Of a DNA stretch of 62,460 bases, positions 37,689 to 47,499 are shown piece after piece; position 1 is the first letter of the stretch, and each line of letters starts with the position of its first letter. The notes beneath the pieces were generated by a model, which was not told where the DNA came from, made no database searches, and saw only the letters and a program-made list of their open reading frames with translations. A program made the position numbers and the translations under genes. Origin of the DNA: an uncultured Oxalobacter sp. (GTDB lineage Bacteria > Pseudomonadota > Gammaproteobacteria > Burkholderiales > Burkholderiaceae_D); assembly GCA_934270705.1 (NCBI GenBank), contig CAKQQG010000006.1, forward strand, positions 1 to 62,460, given 5' to 3'.

Positions 37689-37769
37689 CTGTAAACGGTG
37701 ACAAAAAATCAGGTCGGGATTGCATACGGTGAGAATATGTGGCCATAGTGTGATCAGGAACGACTGGCA

Positions 37770-38213
37770 TTAGCGTTGCGTCGGCTTTTTGCACTGCTCG
37801 CACTGACCGTAAAAGACTGTTCGCATCGTATTGATGTCGAATCCGTGTTTCTGGCGCATATGGTTGTGTATCCGGTTCAGTTCGTCGCAATGCACATGGA
37901 TCAGTTTTCCGCATGATTCGCATTTGAGATGAAAGCATGGGGAGGCATGATCCCCGATATGAGGGCCGACATATTCGAAACAGGCTGCATCCGTCTTGTC
38001 CAGAATGTACTGGTTGATCAATCCTTCATCGACCATCCGTTCGAGATGACGGTAAATGGTGGAAATACCGATCGTCATGCCGAGTTGCCGGAAATGGTGA
38101 TGGATGTCGCTTGCCGTGACATGCTTTCCCTGCGCTGATTCCAGGAAGGAAAGCAGTGCCTTGCGGTGTCTGGTCTGGTACGACGTGGAGCGTCCCAAGA
38201 TAATTCCCTGCAT
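37770..38213 (-). CDS. zur: Fur-family regulator, probably zinc-sensing (Zur)
   Basis: A 147-residue Fur-family repressor. The winged helix is at about residues 12-85, with VTASDIHHHF and ISTIYRHLERMVDEG. The structural zinc site is given by two CxxC pairs, KCESCGK and QCEQCKK. The histidine-rich linker GPHIGDHASPCFHLKCE supplies regulatory-metal ligands. It is the first gene of a zur-znuA-znuC-znuB operon, which argues for zinc. ATG 38213 is chosen because a TTG at 38255 would lie upstream of the predicted -10 box. It probably represses its own operon through the inverted repeat at 38260-38290. Confidence 0.85.
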   Translation of the reverse strand: MQGIILGRSTSYQTRHRKALLSFLESAQGKHVTASDIHHHFRQLGMTIGISTIYRHLERMVDEGLINQYILDKTDAACFEYVGPHIGDHASPCFHLKCESCGKLIHVHCDELNRIHNHMRQKHGFDINTMRTVFYGQCEQCKKPTQR

Positions 38214-38233
38214 GAATCCAAAACTGTTTGCGT

Positions 38234-38262
38234 ATTCTATTCCCGGCAAGGTCAAACTTCAA
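38234..38262 (-). promoter_or_regulatory. Candidate sigma70 promoter of zur-znuACB
   Basis: On the minus strand: TTGAAG (38257-38262), a 17-bp spacer and TAGAAT (38234-38239). The predicted start near 38227 leaves a short leader before the ATG at 38213. Confidence 0.6.
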
Positions 38263-38290
38263 TATGAAAATGATTCCTGTTTTCATATTG
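38260..38290. promoter_or_regulatory. 31-bp inverted repeat, Zur operator candidate
   Basis: Perfect 11-bp arms (caatatgaaaa 38260-38270, ttttcatattg 38280-38290) flank 9 bases. The proximal arm overlaps the -35 box of the zur operon. AT-rich dyads of this size are normal for Fur-family operators. It could also affect truA on the other strand. Confidence 0.6.
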
Positions 38291-38431
38291 GGTTTGTCTG
38301 GTGCATGATGTCGAAAGATGGATGGTGTGGCTGACGGGTGTTTCGGGAATCCGCAAGCCTTGGCTCATGGCGGATGCACGGGATTTGTACGGTAAAATAA
38401 TGGCCTTCCGGAATGGTGCGGACGGTGTGAC

Positions 38432-39217
38432 ATGAAACGGATTGCTTTGGGTATCGAATATGACGGCACAAACTGGCGTGGCTGGCAGACGCAGCCGGAC
38501 GGCATGACGGTACAGGATCGGCTGGAAGATGCGATACGGCAGTTTGCGCAGACTGAAATTGCGACGACGTGTGCCGGCCGGACCGATGCGGGGGTGCATG
38601 CCACGGAACAGGTGGTGCATCTCGATACCGGGCTGGAACGGTTGCCGGTGTCATGGGTGCGCGGGATCAATTCCTATTTGCCGTCGTCCATCGCGGTGCG
38701 CTGGGCGTGCGAGGTGCCGGGCGGCAAGGACGGTTTCCATGCCCGTTCCAGCGCGGTGGCGCGCCGGTACCGTTATCTGGTTTACAACAGTCCGGTTCGC
38801 TCGCCATTATGGAAGAATCGGGCTGGCTGGGTATTCAGACCGCTTGATCTGGAGAGCATGCGACAGGGAGCGGCTTTTTTGCTCGGTGAACACGATTTTT
38901 CGGCATTCCGTGCAGCGGAGTGCCAGTCGATCACGCCAGTGAAGACGATGCATGATATATCTATCGTGCGGCAAGGGAATCTGATTGTATTCACTTTCGA
39001 GGCGAATGCCTTTTTGCATCATATGATCCGCAATATCGTCGGTTCCCTGATTATGGTCGGCAAGCAAAACCAGCCGCCGCAGTGGATGAAAACCCTGCTG
39101 GAAAGCAGGAACCGGTCGCTGGCCGCGCCGACTTTCGCGCCGGACGGCCTGTATCTGTCGCGGGTGTTTTATGACAGCAAGTGGGGGTTGCCGCAAAGGG
39201 ACGATGTCTTTCCCTGA
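38432..39217 (+). CDS. truA: tRNA pseudouridine(38-40) synthase
   Basis: A 261-residue enzyme that makes pseudouridine at positions 38-40 of the anticodon arm. MKRIALGIEYDGTNWRGWQ is the typical start; the catalytic aspartate is D52 in CAGRTDAGVHATEQV. The C-terminal FLHHMIRNIVGSLI is also diagnostic. It starts the conserved run truA-trpF-trpB-trpA-accD-folC. Confidence 0.97.
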   Translation: MKRIALGIEYDGTNWRGWQTQPDGMTVQDRLEDAIRQFAQTEIATTCAGRTDAGVHATEQVVHLDTGLERLPVSWVRGINSYLPSSIAVRWACEVPGGKDGFHARSSAVARRYRYLVYNSPVRSPLWKNRAGWVFRPLDLESMRQGAAFLLGEHDFSAFRAAECQSITPVKTMHDISIVRQGNLIVFTFEANAFLHHMIRNIVGSLIMVGKQNQPPQWMKTLLESRNRSLAAPTFAPDGLYLSRVFYDSKWGLPQRDDVFP

Positions 39218-39256
39218 CGGGGCCTTGCAGGACGTTTTTTCATTGCATACTGAATC

Positions 39257-39922
39257 ATGACTTATCGTACGCGAATCAAGATTTGCGGTCTGACCCGCAA
39301 GGAAGATGTCGAAACCGTTGTCCGTGCCGGTGCGGATGCACTCGGTTTCGTTTTTTATCCGGGCAGTCCGCGCTTCGTCACGCCGGAGAAGGCCGCCGAA
39401 CTTTCGGCACATGTGCCGGCTTTCGTCTCGACGGTCGGCCTGTTCGTCAATGCGGATTGCTGTGATGTGGAAAATGCCGCCCGGCTCGCGCATTTGTCGC
39501 TGTTGCAGTTTCATGGCGACGAGTCTCCGCAGGCCTGCCATGAAGCGGCGCTTGCCGCCGGTTTGCCTTTTATTCGTGTTTTTCGTGTCAGACCGGATAC
39601 AACGCCCGATGATTTGCTACAATATGAACGGATTTATCGCAACGCCAGTCCGTTTTTCAAAGGGTTGCTTCTCGATACCTGGACGGATGCCTACGGCGGG
39701 GCGGGAAGGGTATTCGATTGGTCTCTCGTGTCAAAAGAAATCGGGCCTCGGGTCGTTTTGAGTGGTGGCTTGAACGCGCAAAATGTCGCTGGTGCGATTG
39801 CGCGGTTGCGTCCGTTCGCCGTTGACGTCAGCAGTGGCGTGGAAGCGGCGCGCGGTATCAAGGACGCCGTGAAAGTCCATGCATTCATCCGGGCGGTACG
39901 CAAGGCCGATGAAACGGTATAG
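39257..39922 (+). CDS. trpF: Phosphoribosylanthranilate isomerase
   Basis: A 221-residue single-function TIM barrel that converts phosphoribosylanthranilate to its carboxyphenylamino-deoxyribulose isomer in tryptophan synthesis. The catalytic cysteine is in RIKICGLTRKEDV, the general acid aspartate in LLDTWTDAYGGAGRVFDW, and the phosphate site in VLSGGLNAQNV and VDVSSGVE. It lies 39 bases after truA. Confidence 0.97.
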   Translation: MTYRTRIKICGLTRKEDVETVVRAGADALGFVFYPGSPRFVTPEKAAELSAHVPAFVSTVGLFVNADCCDVENAARLAHLSLLQFHGDESPQACHEAALAAGLPFIRVFRVRPDTTPDDLLQYERIYRNASPFFKGLLLDTWTDAYGGAGRVFDWSLVSKEIGPRVVLSGGLNAQNVAGAIARLRPFAVDVSSGVEAARGIKDAVKVHAFIRAVRKADETV

Positions 39923-39989
39923 CAGGATTTGACGGCACGGTTCCGTTTCGTGCGGGTGGCAATGCCATCGCATTCAAGAGAGATTTTCC

Positions 39990-41234
39990 ATGAATCAGAA
40001 AACATATCGCAGCGCGTCCGATGCGCTGTTCGAAGCGTCCGGCTATCATTTGCCGGATGAACGCGGTCATTTCGGCCCCTATGGCGGCATTTTCGTTTCC
40101 GAAACATTGATCCATGCGCTGGATGAGCTGAAACAGGCTTATGCGCGTTACAAACACGATCCCGCTTTCCTGGCGGAATTCCGTTATGAACTGAAACATT
40201 TTGTCGGCCGGCCTTCGCCGGTTTACCATGCCTCGCGCTGGTCTGACATGCTGGGCGGTGCGCAAATTTACCTGAAGCGTGAAGACCTCAACCATACCGG
40301 CGCACACAAGATCAATAATGTGATCGGTCAGGCTTTGCTGGCGAAGCGGATGGGCAAGACACGGATCATTGCCGAAACGGGAGCCGGTCAGCATGGTGTG
40401 GCGACGGCGACGATTTGCGCGCGTTTCGGTCTGGAATGCCATGTCTATATGGGCAGCGAGGATGTCGGGCGGCAGGCGCAGAATGTGTACCGGATGAAAT
40501 TGCTGGGGGCGTCCGTCGTACCGGTCGAGTCCGGGTCGAAAACATTGAAAGATGCGTTGAACGAGGCCATGCGCGACTGGGTCGCCAATGTCGGAACGAC
40601 GTTTTATATCATCGGTACGGTGGCAGGACCGCATCCCTATCCGATGATGGTGCGCGATTTCCAGTCGGTGATCGGCGAGGAATGTCTCGTCCAGATGCCG
40701 GAACTGGCAGGCCGCCAGCCGGATATCGTGGTTGCCTGTGTGGGGGGCGGTTCCAATGCGATGGGTATTTTCTACCCGTATATCGATCGCACTGAAGTGG
40801 CGCTCGTCGGTGTCGAGGCAGCCGGTGAAGGTATCGAAACGGGACATCATGCCGCTTCGCTCAATGGCGGTTCGCCGGGTGTTTTGCATGGTAATCGTAC
40901 CTATCTGCTTCAGGACGGTGACGGACAGATCATTGATACCTGTTCCGTTTCCGCAGGTCTGGATTATCCGGGTGTCGGGCCCGAGCATGCATGGTTGAAG
41001 GATTCGGGACGGGCGTCGTATGTGCCGGTGACGGATGACGAGGCGCTGGCCGCTTTTCATGACTGCTGTCGTATCGAGGGTATCATTCCTGCGCTGGAAT
41101 CCAGCCATGCGCTGGCTTATGCGGCGAAACTGGCGCCGACGCTGGACAAGGACAAAATCATTCTGGTCAATCTTTCGGGACGTGGCGACAAGGATATGCA
41201 TACCGTCGCCTTGCGGTCGGGTATCAGGTGGTAA
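39990..41234 (+). CDS. trpB: Tryptophan synthase beta chain
   Basis: A 414-residue PLP enzyme that joins indole and serine to tryptophan. The Schiff-base lysine is K107 in [22 protein letters not shown] and [12 protein letters not shown] bind the cofactor phosphate. Length and sequence are those of the TrpB1 type that pairs with TrpA. RBS AAGAGAG is present. trpA follows after 55 bases. Confidence 0.98.
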   Translation: MNQKTYRSASDALFEASGYHLPDERGHFGPYGGIFVSETLIHALDELKQAYARYKHDPAFLAEFRYELKHFVGRPSPVYHASRWSDMLGGAQIYLKREDLNHTGAHKINNVIGQALLAKRMGKTRIIAETGAGQHGVATATICARFGLECHVYMGSEDVGRQAQNVYRMKLLGASVVPVESGSKTLKDALNEAMRDWVANVGTTFYIIGTVAGPHPYPMMVRDFQSVIGEECLVQMPELAGRQPDIVVACVGGGSNAMGIFYPYIDRTEVALVGVEAAGEGIETGHHAASLNGGSPGVLHGNRTYLLQDGDGQIIDTCSVSAGLDYPGVGPEHAWLKDSGRASYVPVTDDEALAAFHDCCRIEGIIPALESSHALAYAAKLAPTLDKDKIILVNLSGRGDKDMHTVALRSGIRW

Positions 41235-41289
41235 TTTCCATTCCGCCAGAAAATTGAACAGCAACCGGATTTGAGAAACAGGATCGATT

Positions 41290-42087
41290 ATGTCTCGCAT
41301 ACAACAAACACTGGATAATCTGAAAAAACAGAACAGAAAAGGCTTGATTCCTTTCATTACGGCAGGGTTCCCGGAGCCGGAACTGACGGTTCCGCTGATG
41401 CACGCGCTGGTCGATGGGGGCGCGGATATCATCGAGCTGGGGGTTCCGTTTTCCGATCCGATGGCCGATGGCCCGGTGATTCAGCATGCATCCGAAGTGG
41501 CGTTGTCCAAAGGGATGACGCTGGAAAAATTGCTGGGTCTGGTGAAGACTTTCCGCCAGCGTGATGACAGAACGCCCATCGTGCTGATGGGATATGCCAA
41601 TCCGATCGAACGGATGGGGACGGATGTTTTTATCGAAAAAGCCGTCTCTTGCGGTGTGGATGGCGTTCTGGTGGTCGATTATCCGCCTGAAGAAGCGACG
41701 GATTTCGCGGCCGGACTCAGACAAGCCGGCATGGATATGATTTTTTTGCTGGCGCCTACATCGACGGATGAACGTATCCGGAAAATCGGCCGGATGGCGG
41801 GGGGGTATTTGTATTATGTTTCCCTGAAAGGGGTGACGGGCTCCGGAAATCTGGATGTCGGCGAAGTCACATCACGCATTGAAAAAATCAGAAAATACGT
41901 TACCATTCCGGTTGGCGTCGGTTTCGGTATTCGGGATGCGGCGACTGCCAGAGCACTCGGTTCCGTAGCGGATGCCGTGGTGATCGGGAGCCGTATCATA
42001 CAGGAACTGGACAAAACAGCGCCTGAAAATGCGGTCGATGCCCTCAGGGCTTTCATCGCTGATATCCGAAAGGCACTGGACGAATGA
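41290..42087 (+). CDS. trpA: Tryptophan synthase alpha chain
   Basis: A 265-residue TIM barrel that cleaves indole-glycerol phosphate and channels indole to TrpB. The catalytic residues are visible as E49 and D60 in [16 protein letters not shown]. The phosphate-binding [12 protein letters not shown] and VIGSRII are present. A strong terminator follows, ending the trpF-trpB-trpA unit. Confidence 0.98.
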   Translation: MSRIQQTLDNLKKQNRKGLIPFITAGFPEPELTVPLMHALVDGGADIIELGVPFSDPMADGPVIQHASEVALSKGMTLEKLLGLVKTFRQRDDRTPIVLMGYANPIERMGTDVFIEKAVSCGVDGVLVVDYPPEEATDFAAGLRQAGMDMIFLLAPTSTDERIRKIGRMAGGYLYYVSLKGVTGSGNLDVGEVTSRIEKIRKYVTIPVGVGFGIRDAATARALGSVADAVVIGSRIIQELDKTAPENAVDALRAFIADIRKALDE

Positions 42088-42154
42088 CGCCATAAGGGTT
42101 ATAAAGTCGTCCTGTACAGGAATTGCCTGTCGGTTTTACTGCATCAAGGGACGG

Positions 42155-42191
42155 AAACAGGCCATCGTTTTCAGGACGATGGCCTGTTTAA
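42155..42191 (+). terminator. Intrinsic terminator between trpA and accD
   Basis: A perfect 14-bp stem (aaacaggccatcgt 42155-42168, acgatggcctgttt 42176-42189) has a 7-base loop. The T-run is short, but the stem is very stable. The accD ribosome binding site (aggag) follows at once. Confidence 0.7.
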
Positions 42192-42203
42192 TCAGGAGAA
42201 TCT

Positions 42204-43073
42204 ATGAGTTGGCTTGACAAGTTGCTGCCCCCGAGAATCCAGCATCAGACGAACCCCCGGCGTGTCGTGCCGGAAGGGCTTTGGGTCAAATGCCCATCGT
42301 GCGAGGCGGTATTGTACCGGACCGATCTGGAAACGAATTCGCATGTCTGTCCGAAGTGCGGCCACCATATGCGTATCCGCGCAAGGGACCGGTTGAATGC
42401 ATTGCTGGATGAAGACGGACGTTACGATGTCGGTCGTACGGTGTTGCCATACGATTCCCTGAAATTCAAGGACAGCAAAAAATATCCGGATCGTCTGAGC
42501 GCAGCCGAAAAGGCTACCGGTGAAACGGATGCATTGATCGTCGTCGGCGGCAAGATCATGTCCTTGCCGGTCGTCGTTGCCTGTTTCGAGTTCGAGTTCA
42601 TGGGCGGTTCCATGGGGTCTGTCGTCGGGGAGCGGTTCGTGCGCGGCGTCAGGGAAGCGATCGAAAAGCAGGTGCCGTTTATCTGTATTACCGCCAGTGG
42701 CGGCGCACGTATGCAGGAAGGTTTGCTTTCGCTGATGCAAATGGCCAAGACGAATATGATTCTGACACGGCTGGCCGAGGCCGGTCTGCCTTTCGTTTCC
42801 GTTCTGACCGATCCGACAATGGGCGGCGTTTCCGCATCCTTTGCTTTTATGGGGGATGTGGTGCTGGCCGAACCGAAAGCGCTGGTGGGTTTTGCCGGGC
42901 CTCGCGTGATCGAGAATACCGTTCGGGAAAAGTTGCCGGAAGGTTTCCAGCGTTCCGAATTCCTGATGAAAAAAGGTGCGATCGACCGGATTGTGGATCG
43001 CCGTGAATTGCGCAAGGAGCTTTTCCATTTGCTGGCCATGTTGCTGGGCAGATCTCCCGGACAGGTTTGCTGA
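42204..43073 (+). CDS. accD: Acetyl-CoA carboxylase carboxyltransferase, beta subunit
   Basis: A 289-residue subunit that, with AccA, transfers carboxyl from biotin to acetyl-CoA to make malonyl-CoA for fatty acids. The N-terminal zinc ribbon has two CxxC pairs (KCPSCEAVL and VCPKCGHHM). The crotonase-like domain carries [12 protein letters not shown] and [12 protein letters not shown]. Its position between trpA and folC is conserved in Burkholderiales. Confidence 0.98.
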   Translation: MSWLDKLLPPRIQHQTNPRRVVPEGLWVKCPSCEAVLYRTDLETNSHVCPKCGHHMRIRARDRLNALLDEDGRYDVGRTVLPYDSLKFKDSKKYPDRLSAAEKATGETDALIVVGGKIMSLPVVVACFEFEFMGGSMGSVVGERFVRGVREAIEKQVPFICITASGGARMQEGLLSLMQMAKTNMILTRLAEAGLPFVSVLTDPTMGGVSASFAFMGDVVLAEPKALVGFAGPRVIENTVREKLPEGFQRSEFLMKKGAIDRIVDRRELRKELFHLLAMLLGRSPGQVC

Positions 43074-43097
43074 AGGCATGGGATTCTTTGCTTCGCA

Positions 43098-43137
43098 GGC
43101 GTCTTTTCAGCGATGGGGAGACGCCGGGTTTTTTATT
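43098..43137 (+). terminator. Intrinsic terminator after accD
   Basis: A 7-bp stem (ggcgtct 43098-43104, agacgcc 43119-43125) is followed by gggtttttta. It stops accD transcription just before the folC start. Confidence 0.75.
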
Positions 43138-43157
43138 GTATTCATCAATCGTTTTTC

Positions 43158-44489
43158 ATGATGTCTGAACAAATGGACACGCACAGGGGCGGAAAAACGC
43201 GACGTTCCCTATCGGAATGGACGCGTCTTGTGGAAAGTCTCCATCCCAAAAACATCGAAATGGGTCTGGACAGGATCCGTGTCGTGAAAGAACGCCTGGC
43301 GATCCGTTTCGATTGTCCTGTCGTCATTGTCGGCGGGACGAACGGAAAGGGTTCGACATGTGCCATGCTCCAGACGATCTGGAAGGAAGCCGGCTACCGG
43401 GTCGGACTTTATACGTCTCCTCATATCCATCGTTTCAACGAACGGATGCGGATCGACGGTGAGATGGCCGATGATGAAATACTTGTCGATTATTTCGAAC
43501 AGGTCGATGCGGCACGGGGTGATGTCGCGCTGACTTTTTTCGAATTCACGACACTGGTCGCGCTGAAAATGTTCGCGGATGCGCGGCTTGATGTGGTTGT
43601 GCTGGAAGTCGGTCTCGGCGGTCGCCTTGACGCGGTCAATCTGATCGATGCCGATGTCGCTGTCGTAACGAATGTCGCAATCGATCATGTCGAGTTTCTC
43701 GGTGATACCCGTGAGAAAATCGGTTTCGAGAAAGCCGGGATTTACCGGGGAGGCAAGGCCGCGTTTTACGGCGATAGCGATCCACCTGATTCACTGGTCG
43801 GACATGCGCGTGCGATCGGTGCCGATCTGAAAATTTTCGGACGTGATTATTCATGCCGGATGCACGACGCTGGCTGGGACTATTGCGGCAAGACGGTGTT
43901 GGCCGGTCTGGCGCAGCCTTCCCTGTACGGAGACAACCAGATTCACAACGCCACGACGGTACTCGCTGTCGTCGAGACCTTGCAGTCCCGTCTTCCTGTC
44001 GGTACGGATGCGATCAGGCGCGGTCTGGCGAAGACGGAATTGCCGGGACGTTTCCAGATCGTGCAAAACGAGCCGTCCGTCATTCTCGATGTGGCGCATA
44101 ATCCGCATGCGGCTGCCGTGCTGGCCAGGAATCTGAAGGAAATGGGCAGCTTCGGTACGACGCATGCCGTGTTCGGCGCCATGGCCGACAAGGATATCGA
44201 CGGTGTCATCGCACTGATGAAGGATTGTGTCGATCGCTGGTATCTGACGGATTTGCCGTTGCCACGTGCCGCCAGCGCGGAAACGCTGAGGAAGAAACTG
44301 ATGGATGCCGGAATTGCACGCGATGGAACCGGACAGTGTATTTCCGTCTATCATCATGCCGCGGATGCGTTGACGAGTGCGAAAAACAATGCCCGGAAAA
44401 ATGATAGAATAGTGGCATTCGGATCATTTTGGGTCGTAACCGGGGTCACCCAGGATCCTGGTCAGGATTCTCACACCAACCACCATTGA
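43158..44489 (+). CDS. folC: Folylpolyglutamate/dihydrofolate synthase
   Basis: A 443-residue Mur-ligase-family enzyme that adds glutamate to dihydropteroate and to folates. The P-loop is VGGTNGKGSTCAML; TSPHIHRFNERMRIDG, EVGLGGRLDAVN and LDVAHNPHAA are the family motifs. The start is one of two adjacent ATG codons (43158 or 43161); no strong ribosome binding site is visible. Upstream frame to 43113 crosses the accD terminator and is rejected. dedD starts four bases after the stop. Confidence 0.95.
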   Translation: MMSEQMDTHRGGKTRRSLSEWTRLVESLHPKNIEMGLDRIRVVKERLAIRFDCPVVIVGGTNGKGSTCAMLQTIWKEAGYRVGLYTSPHIHRFNERMRIDGEMADDEILVDYFEQVDAARGDVALTFFEFTTLVALKMFADARLDVVVLEVGLGGRLDAVNLIDADVAVVTNVAIDHVEFLGDTREKIGFEKAGIYRGGKAAFYGDSDPPDSLVGHARAIGADLKIFGRDYSCRMHDAGWDYCGKTVLAGLAQPSLYGDNQIHNATTVLAVVETLQSRLPVGTDAIRRGLAKTELPGRFQIVQNEPSVILDVAHNPHAAAVLARNLKEMGSFGTTHAVFGAMADKDIDGVIALMKDCVDRWYLTDLPLPRAASAETLRKKLMDAGIARDGTGQCISVYHHAADALTSAKNNARKNDRIVAFGSFWVVTGVTQDPGQDSHTNHH

Positions 44490-44493
44490 TCGC

Positions 44494-45387
44494 ATGAGCC
44501 GTTTTTCCTTTTTTCGCTGGGGCAAGTCGAAGCCGGATACCGACGGTGCGTCCGGTAACGATGACCGGTTTGTCGCAGACCGTATCGACCGGAAGAAAAA
44601 TTCCGCGCCGAATGCTGCCGATGATCCGCATTTGCCTGAAAAGAAAAGGGCGCGCAGGCGTCTTGTCGGCTCCATCGCGCTGGTTATTGCGGCGATCGTG
44701 ATTTTGCCGATGGTTTTTGAATCGAAACCGAAACAGTCCGCTCCAGATCTCGTGATCGATATTCCTTCAAGAGACAAGCCAGTGCAAACGGCGGGTATTG
44801 CCCGGCCTGCGCCGGCGCCTGTCGCGTCAGGTGGCGCTGCCATGCCGAAAACGGATGGCGCAGCCGGCCATGCGACCCCATCGGCACAGACTGCTGCGGC
44901 CGGTGAAGGTATGCAGCAGGCTGGTGCTCCAGTGACACCGGAATCCGCCGGAAAGAATGGCACCGGCGTCGCCGAAAAAACGGTGACTGCCGTACAGGAA
45001 CAGAATCAATCGCAGGCTGCGGCAGACATGCAGGCGCGCGCTGACAAGGAAAAACAGCAGCAGGCTGAAAAGGCACGGCAGGAAAAAGCCAGGGCCGAAT
45101 CGGATGACCCGATCGGAAAAATGATTGCCGACAAGAACGCGGCCGCTGCCGGGACGGGCAAGCAGATGATACAGGTGGCAGCGCTGGGATCGCAACAGAA
45201 AGCGAGTGAATTGCAGGCACGCCTTTCGCAGGCCGGAATCCGTTCCCATACGCAAAAGGTGAAAACCCAAAACGGCGAGGAAAGAATACGTGTCAGGATC
45301 GGACCGCTTTCCGGCAAGCGTGAGGTGGACAGGACTTGCGCCAGGCTCAAGTCCATGGGGCTGTCCTGTACGCTGGTATCGAACTGA
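44494..45387 (+). CDS. dedD: SPOR-domain cell division protein, DedD-like
   Basis: A 297-residue bitopic membrane protein. A basic cytoplasmic head up to about residue 55 leads to one helix (VGSIALVIAAIVILPMVF), then a long Ala/Gln/Lys-rich linker. The C-terminal SPOR domain of about 75 residues begins MIQVAALGSQQKASELQARL and ends GLSCTLV. SPOR domains bind stripped peptidoglycan glycans at the septum. It is in the usual folC-dedD-cvpA-purF order. Confidence 0.9.
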   Translation: MSRFSFFRWGKSKPDTDGASGNDDRFVADRIDRKKNSAPNAADDPHLPEKKRARRRLVGSIALVIAAIVILPMVFESKPKQSAPDLVIDIPSRDKPVQTAGIARPAPAPVASGGAAMPKTDGAAGHATPSAQTAAAGEGMQQAGAPVTPESAGKNGTGVAEKTVTAVQEQNQSQAAADMQARADKEKQQQAEKARQEKARAESDDPIGKMIADKNAAAAGTGKQMIQVAALGSQQKASELQARLSQAGIRSHTQKVKTQNGEERIRVRIGPLSGKREVDRTCARLKSMGLSCTLVSN

Positions 45388-45408
45388 TGTCATGGCAGGA
45401 GTCGGGAT

Positions 45409-45897
45409 TTGACGGCTTTCGACTATGTGCTGCTTGTGCTGCTGATCGGTTCCATGCTGATCAGTCTGACGCGCGGTCTGGTCAGGGAAATCATATCGCT
45501 GGCGAGCTGGATTCTGGCATTTTATGTGGCCATCAATTACGGTGAAATGTTCTCGCCATGGTTGTCGGGGATGATTTCCGGCGAGACGGCGAGGGTCATC
45601 GTCGCTTTCGTCGTGCTGTTTCTGGTTACACGAATCGCCATGGTTTTTCTGGCCAGGCTGGCCAGTCTGGTATTGCAGGTCAGCGGATTGACTTTTATGG
45701 ATCGTTTTCTGGGGGCGCTGTTCGGGCTGCTCAAAGGAGTGCTGATTGCACTGGTTCTGGTTCTGGTGTGTGGCATGACGAGGATACCGCAGCAGCCTTT
45801 CTGGCAAAATGCGATGTTTTCGCCGGCTGCCGAGTCGGCGGCGAGGATGGTCATGCCGTATTTGCCGGACTATTTTGTGGCATACATTCATTATTGA
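45409..45897 (+). CDS. cvpA: CvpA family membrane protein
   Basis: A 162-residue inner-membrane protein with four predicted helices. The N-terminal DYVLLVLLIGSMLISLTRGLVRE (cited as SMLISLTRGLVRE) with EIISLASWILAF is the CvpA signature. CvpA is linked to colicin V export and envelope homeostasis, with unclear mechanism. It starts with TTG at 45409; the ribosome binding site AGGAG lies a few bases upstream, and no ATG fits. It directly precedes purF, as in many proteobacteria. Confidence 0.9.
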   Translation: MTAFDYVLLVLLIGSMLISLTRGLVREIISLASWILAFYVAINYGEMFSPWLSGMISGETARVIVAFVVLFLVTRIAMVFLARLASLVLQVSGLTFMDRFLGALFGLLKGVLIALVLVLVCGMTRIPQQPFWQNAMFSPAAESAARMVMPYLPDYFVAYIHY

Positions 45898-45954
45898 GAG
45901 GGGAGTATGCCGGCAGGTTTTCGTTTTTTCTTAATTTTTGATTGAGGAGTCACC

Positions 45955-47478
45955 ATGTGTGGCATCGTTGGTATTGTTTCACAGACACCTGTCAACCAAC
46001 TGATTTATGATGCGTTACAACTGCTCCAGCATCGCGGGCAGGATGCAGCCGGTATCGCAACATGCAATAACGGCAAGTTCGCCATGTTCAAGGCGAACGG
46101 TCTGGTCAGGGATGTTTTCCGTACGCGCAACATGCGCGCACTTCCGGGAAGCTGCGGTATCGGGCATGTCCGTTATCCGACTGCCGGTTCTGCCAAGAAC
46201 GAGGAAGAAGCTCAACCCTTTTATGTAAATGCGCCGTTCGGCATCACTTTCGCCCATAACGGCAATCTGACGAATTGCCAGCAGTTAAAGGGCGAAATGT
46301 TCAAGAACGATCGCCGTCATATCAATACCAATTCGGATTCGGAAGTGTTGCTCAATGTGCTGGCGCACGAGATACAGGAAGCGACCAGCGGCTACTCACT
46401 GGATCCGGCCGCGCTTTTCCGTGCGGTTTCTGTCTTGCACAAACGGGTTCGTGGCGCTTATGCCGCCGTGGCCCATATCGCGGGTTATGGTATTCTGGCG
46501 TTCCGCGATCCTTATGGTATCCGTCCGTTGTGCATCGGCTCTGCCGAAACGGAAACGGGTACGGAATACATGATCGCCAGCGAATCTGTCGCGCTGGAAG
46601 GTCTCGGCTTCCGGTTCATGCGCGATGTGATGCCGGGCGAAGCCATTTTCATCGATGTCGACAGCAATTTGTACAGCCAGCAGTGCGCGGACAATCCGAG
46701 CCTGAATCCCTGTATTTTCGAATATGTCTATCTGGCACGTCCCGATTCCATGATAGACGGCGCTTCGGTATATGCGACCCGCTTGAAGATGGGAGAGCAT
46801 CTCGCCGAAAAAATACGGCGGGAAATACCGACGGGGGATATCGATGTGGTCATGCCGATTCCGGATTCTTCACGTCCGGCCGCGATCCAGCTGGCGTTGA
46901 AACTGGGAATCGCATACCGCGAAGGACTGATCAAGAATCGTTATATCGGCCGGACGTTCATCATGCCCGGGCAGGCCGTTCGCAAACGTTCGGTCCGGCA
47001 GAAACTCAATACCATCGGTTCCGAATTCAAGGGGAAAAGCGTGTTGCTGGTCGATGACTCGATCGTTCGCGGAACGACTTGCAAGGAAATCGTCCAGATG
47101 GTTCGGGATGCCGGCGCATCGAAAGTCCTTTTCGCATCTGCTGCACCGCCGGTCAAGTTCCCGAATGTATATGGTATCGATATGCCGACCAGGGAAGAAC
47201 TGATTGCCTATGGAAGAACTGACGAGGAGGTTCGCCGTGAAATGACGGCAGATGCGCTGGTTTATCAGGATCTGGATGCGCTGAAGCAGTCGGTCACCGA
47301 TGTAAATCCGGCATTGCGGCATTTCGAGGCATCCTGTTTCGACGGTTTGTATATTACCGGTGATGTCTCGTCGGACTATCTTTCGAGACTGGAATACGAA
47401 CGCAAGCATTCGGCTCCAATTCCGGAAGATATGATGGTCAAGAACCAGTTGAATCTTTCGCTGGCGACTGCCGAATAG
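45955..47478 (+). CDS. purF: Amidophosphoribosyltransferase
   Basis: A 507-residue enzyme for the first step of purine synthesis, making phosphoribosylamine from PRPP and glutamine. The nucleophile C2 opens the glutaminase domain (MCGIVGIVS). The domain also carries LQHRGQDAAGI and the HNGN motif. The C-terminal phosphoribosyltransferase domain has the PRPP loop VLLVDDSIVRGTT. RBS TTGAGGAG is strong. A terminator follows; the metZ gene often found next in Burkholderiales is absent. Confidence 0.97.
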   Translation: MCGIVGIVSQTPVNQLIYDALQLLQHRGQDAAGIATCNNGKFAMFKANGLVRDVFRTRNMRALPGSCGIGHVRYPTAGSAKNEEEAQPFYVNAPFGITFAHNGNLTNCQQLKGEMFKNDRRHINTNSDSEVLLNVLAHEIQEATSGYSLDPAALFRAVSVLHKRVRGAYAAVAHIAGYGILAFRDPYGIRPLCIGSAETETGTEYMIASESVALEGLGFRFMRDVMPGEAIFIDVDSNLYSQQCADNPSLNPCIFEYVYLARPDSMIDGASVYATRLKMGEHLAEKIRREIPTGDIDVVMPIPDSSRPAAIQLALKLGIAYREGLIKNRYIGRTFIMPGQAVRKRSVRQKLNTIGSEFKGKSVLLVDDSIVRGTTCKEIVQMVRDAGASKVLFASAAPPVKFPNVYGIDMPTREELIAYGRTDEEVRREMTADALVYQDLDALKQSVTDVNPALRHFEASCFDGLYITGDVSSDYLSRLEYERKHSAPIPEDMMVKNQLNLSLATAE

Positions 47479-47499
47479 GACACGGCTGTCTGTCGTGTT

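Noticed and set aside
38214..38255. TTG start that would lengthen Zur by 14 residues
   Set aside because: It lies upstream of the predicted -10 box and lacks conservation; ATG 38213 fits the promoter geometry.
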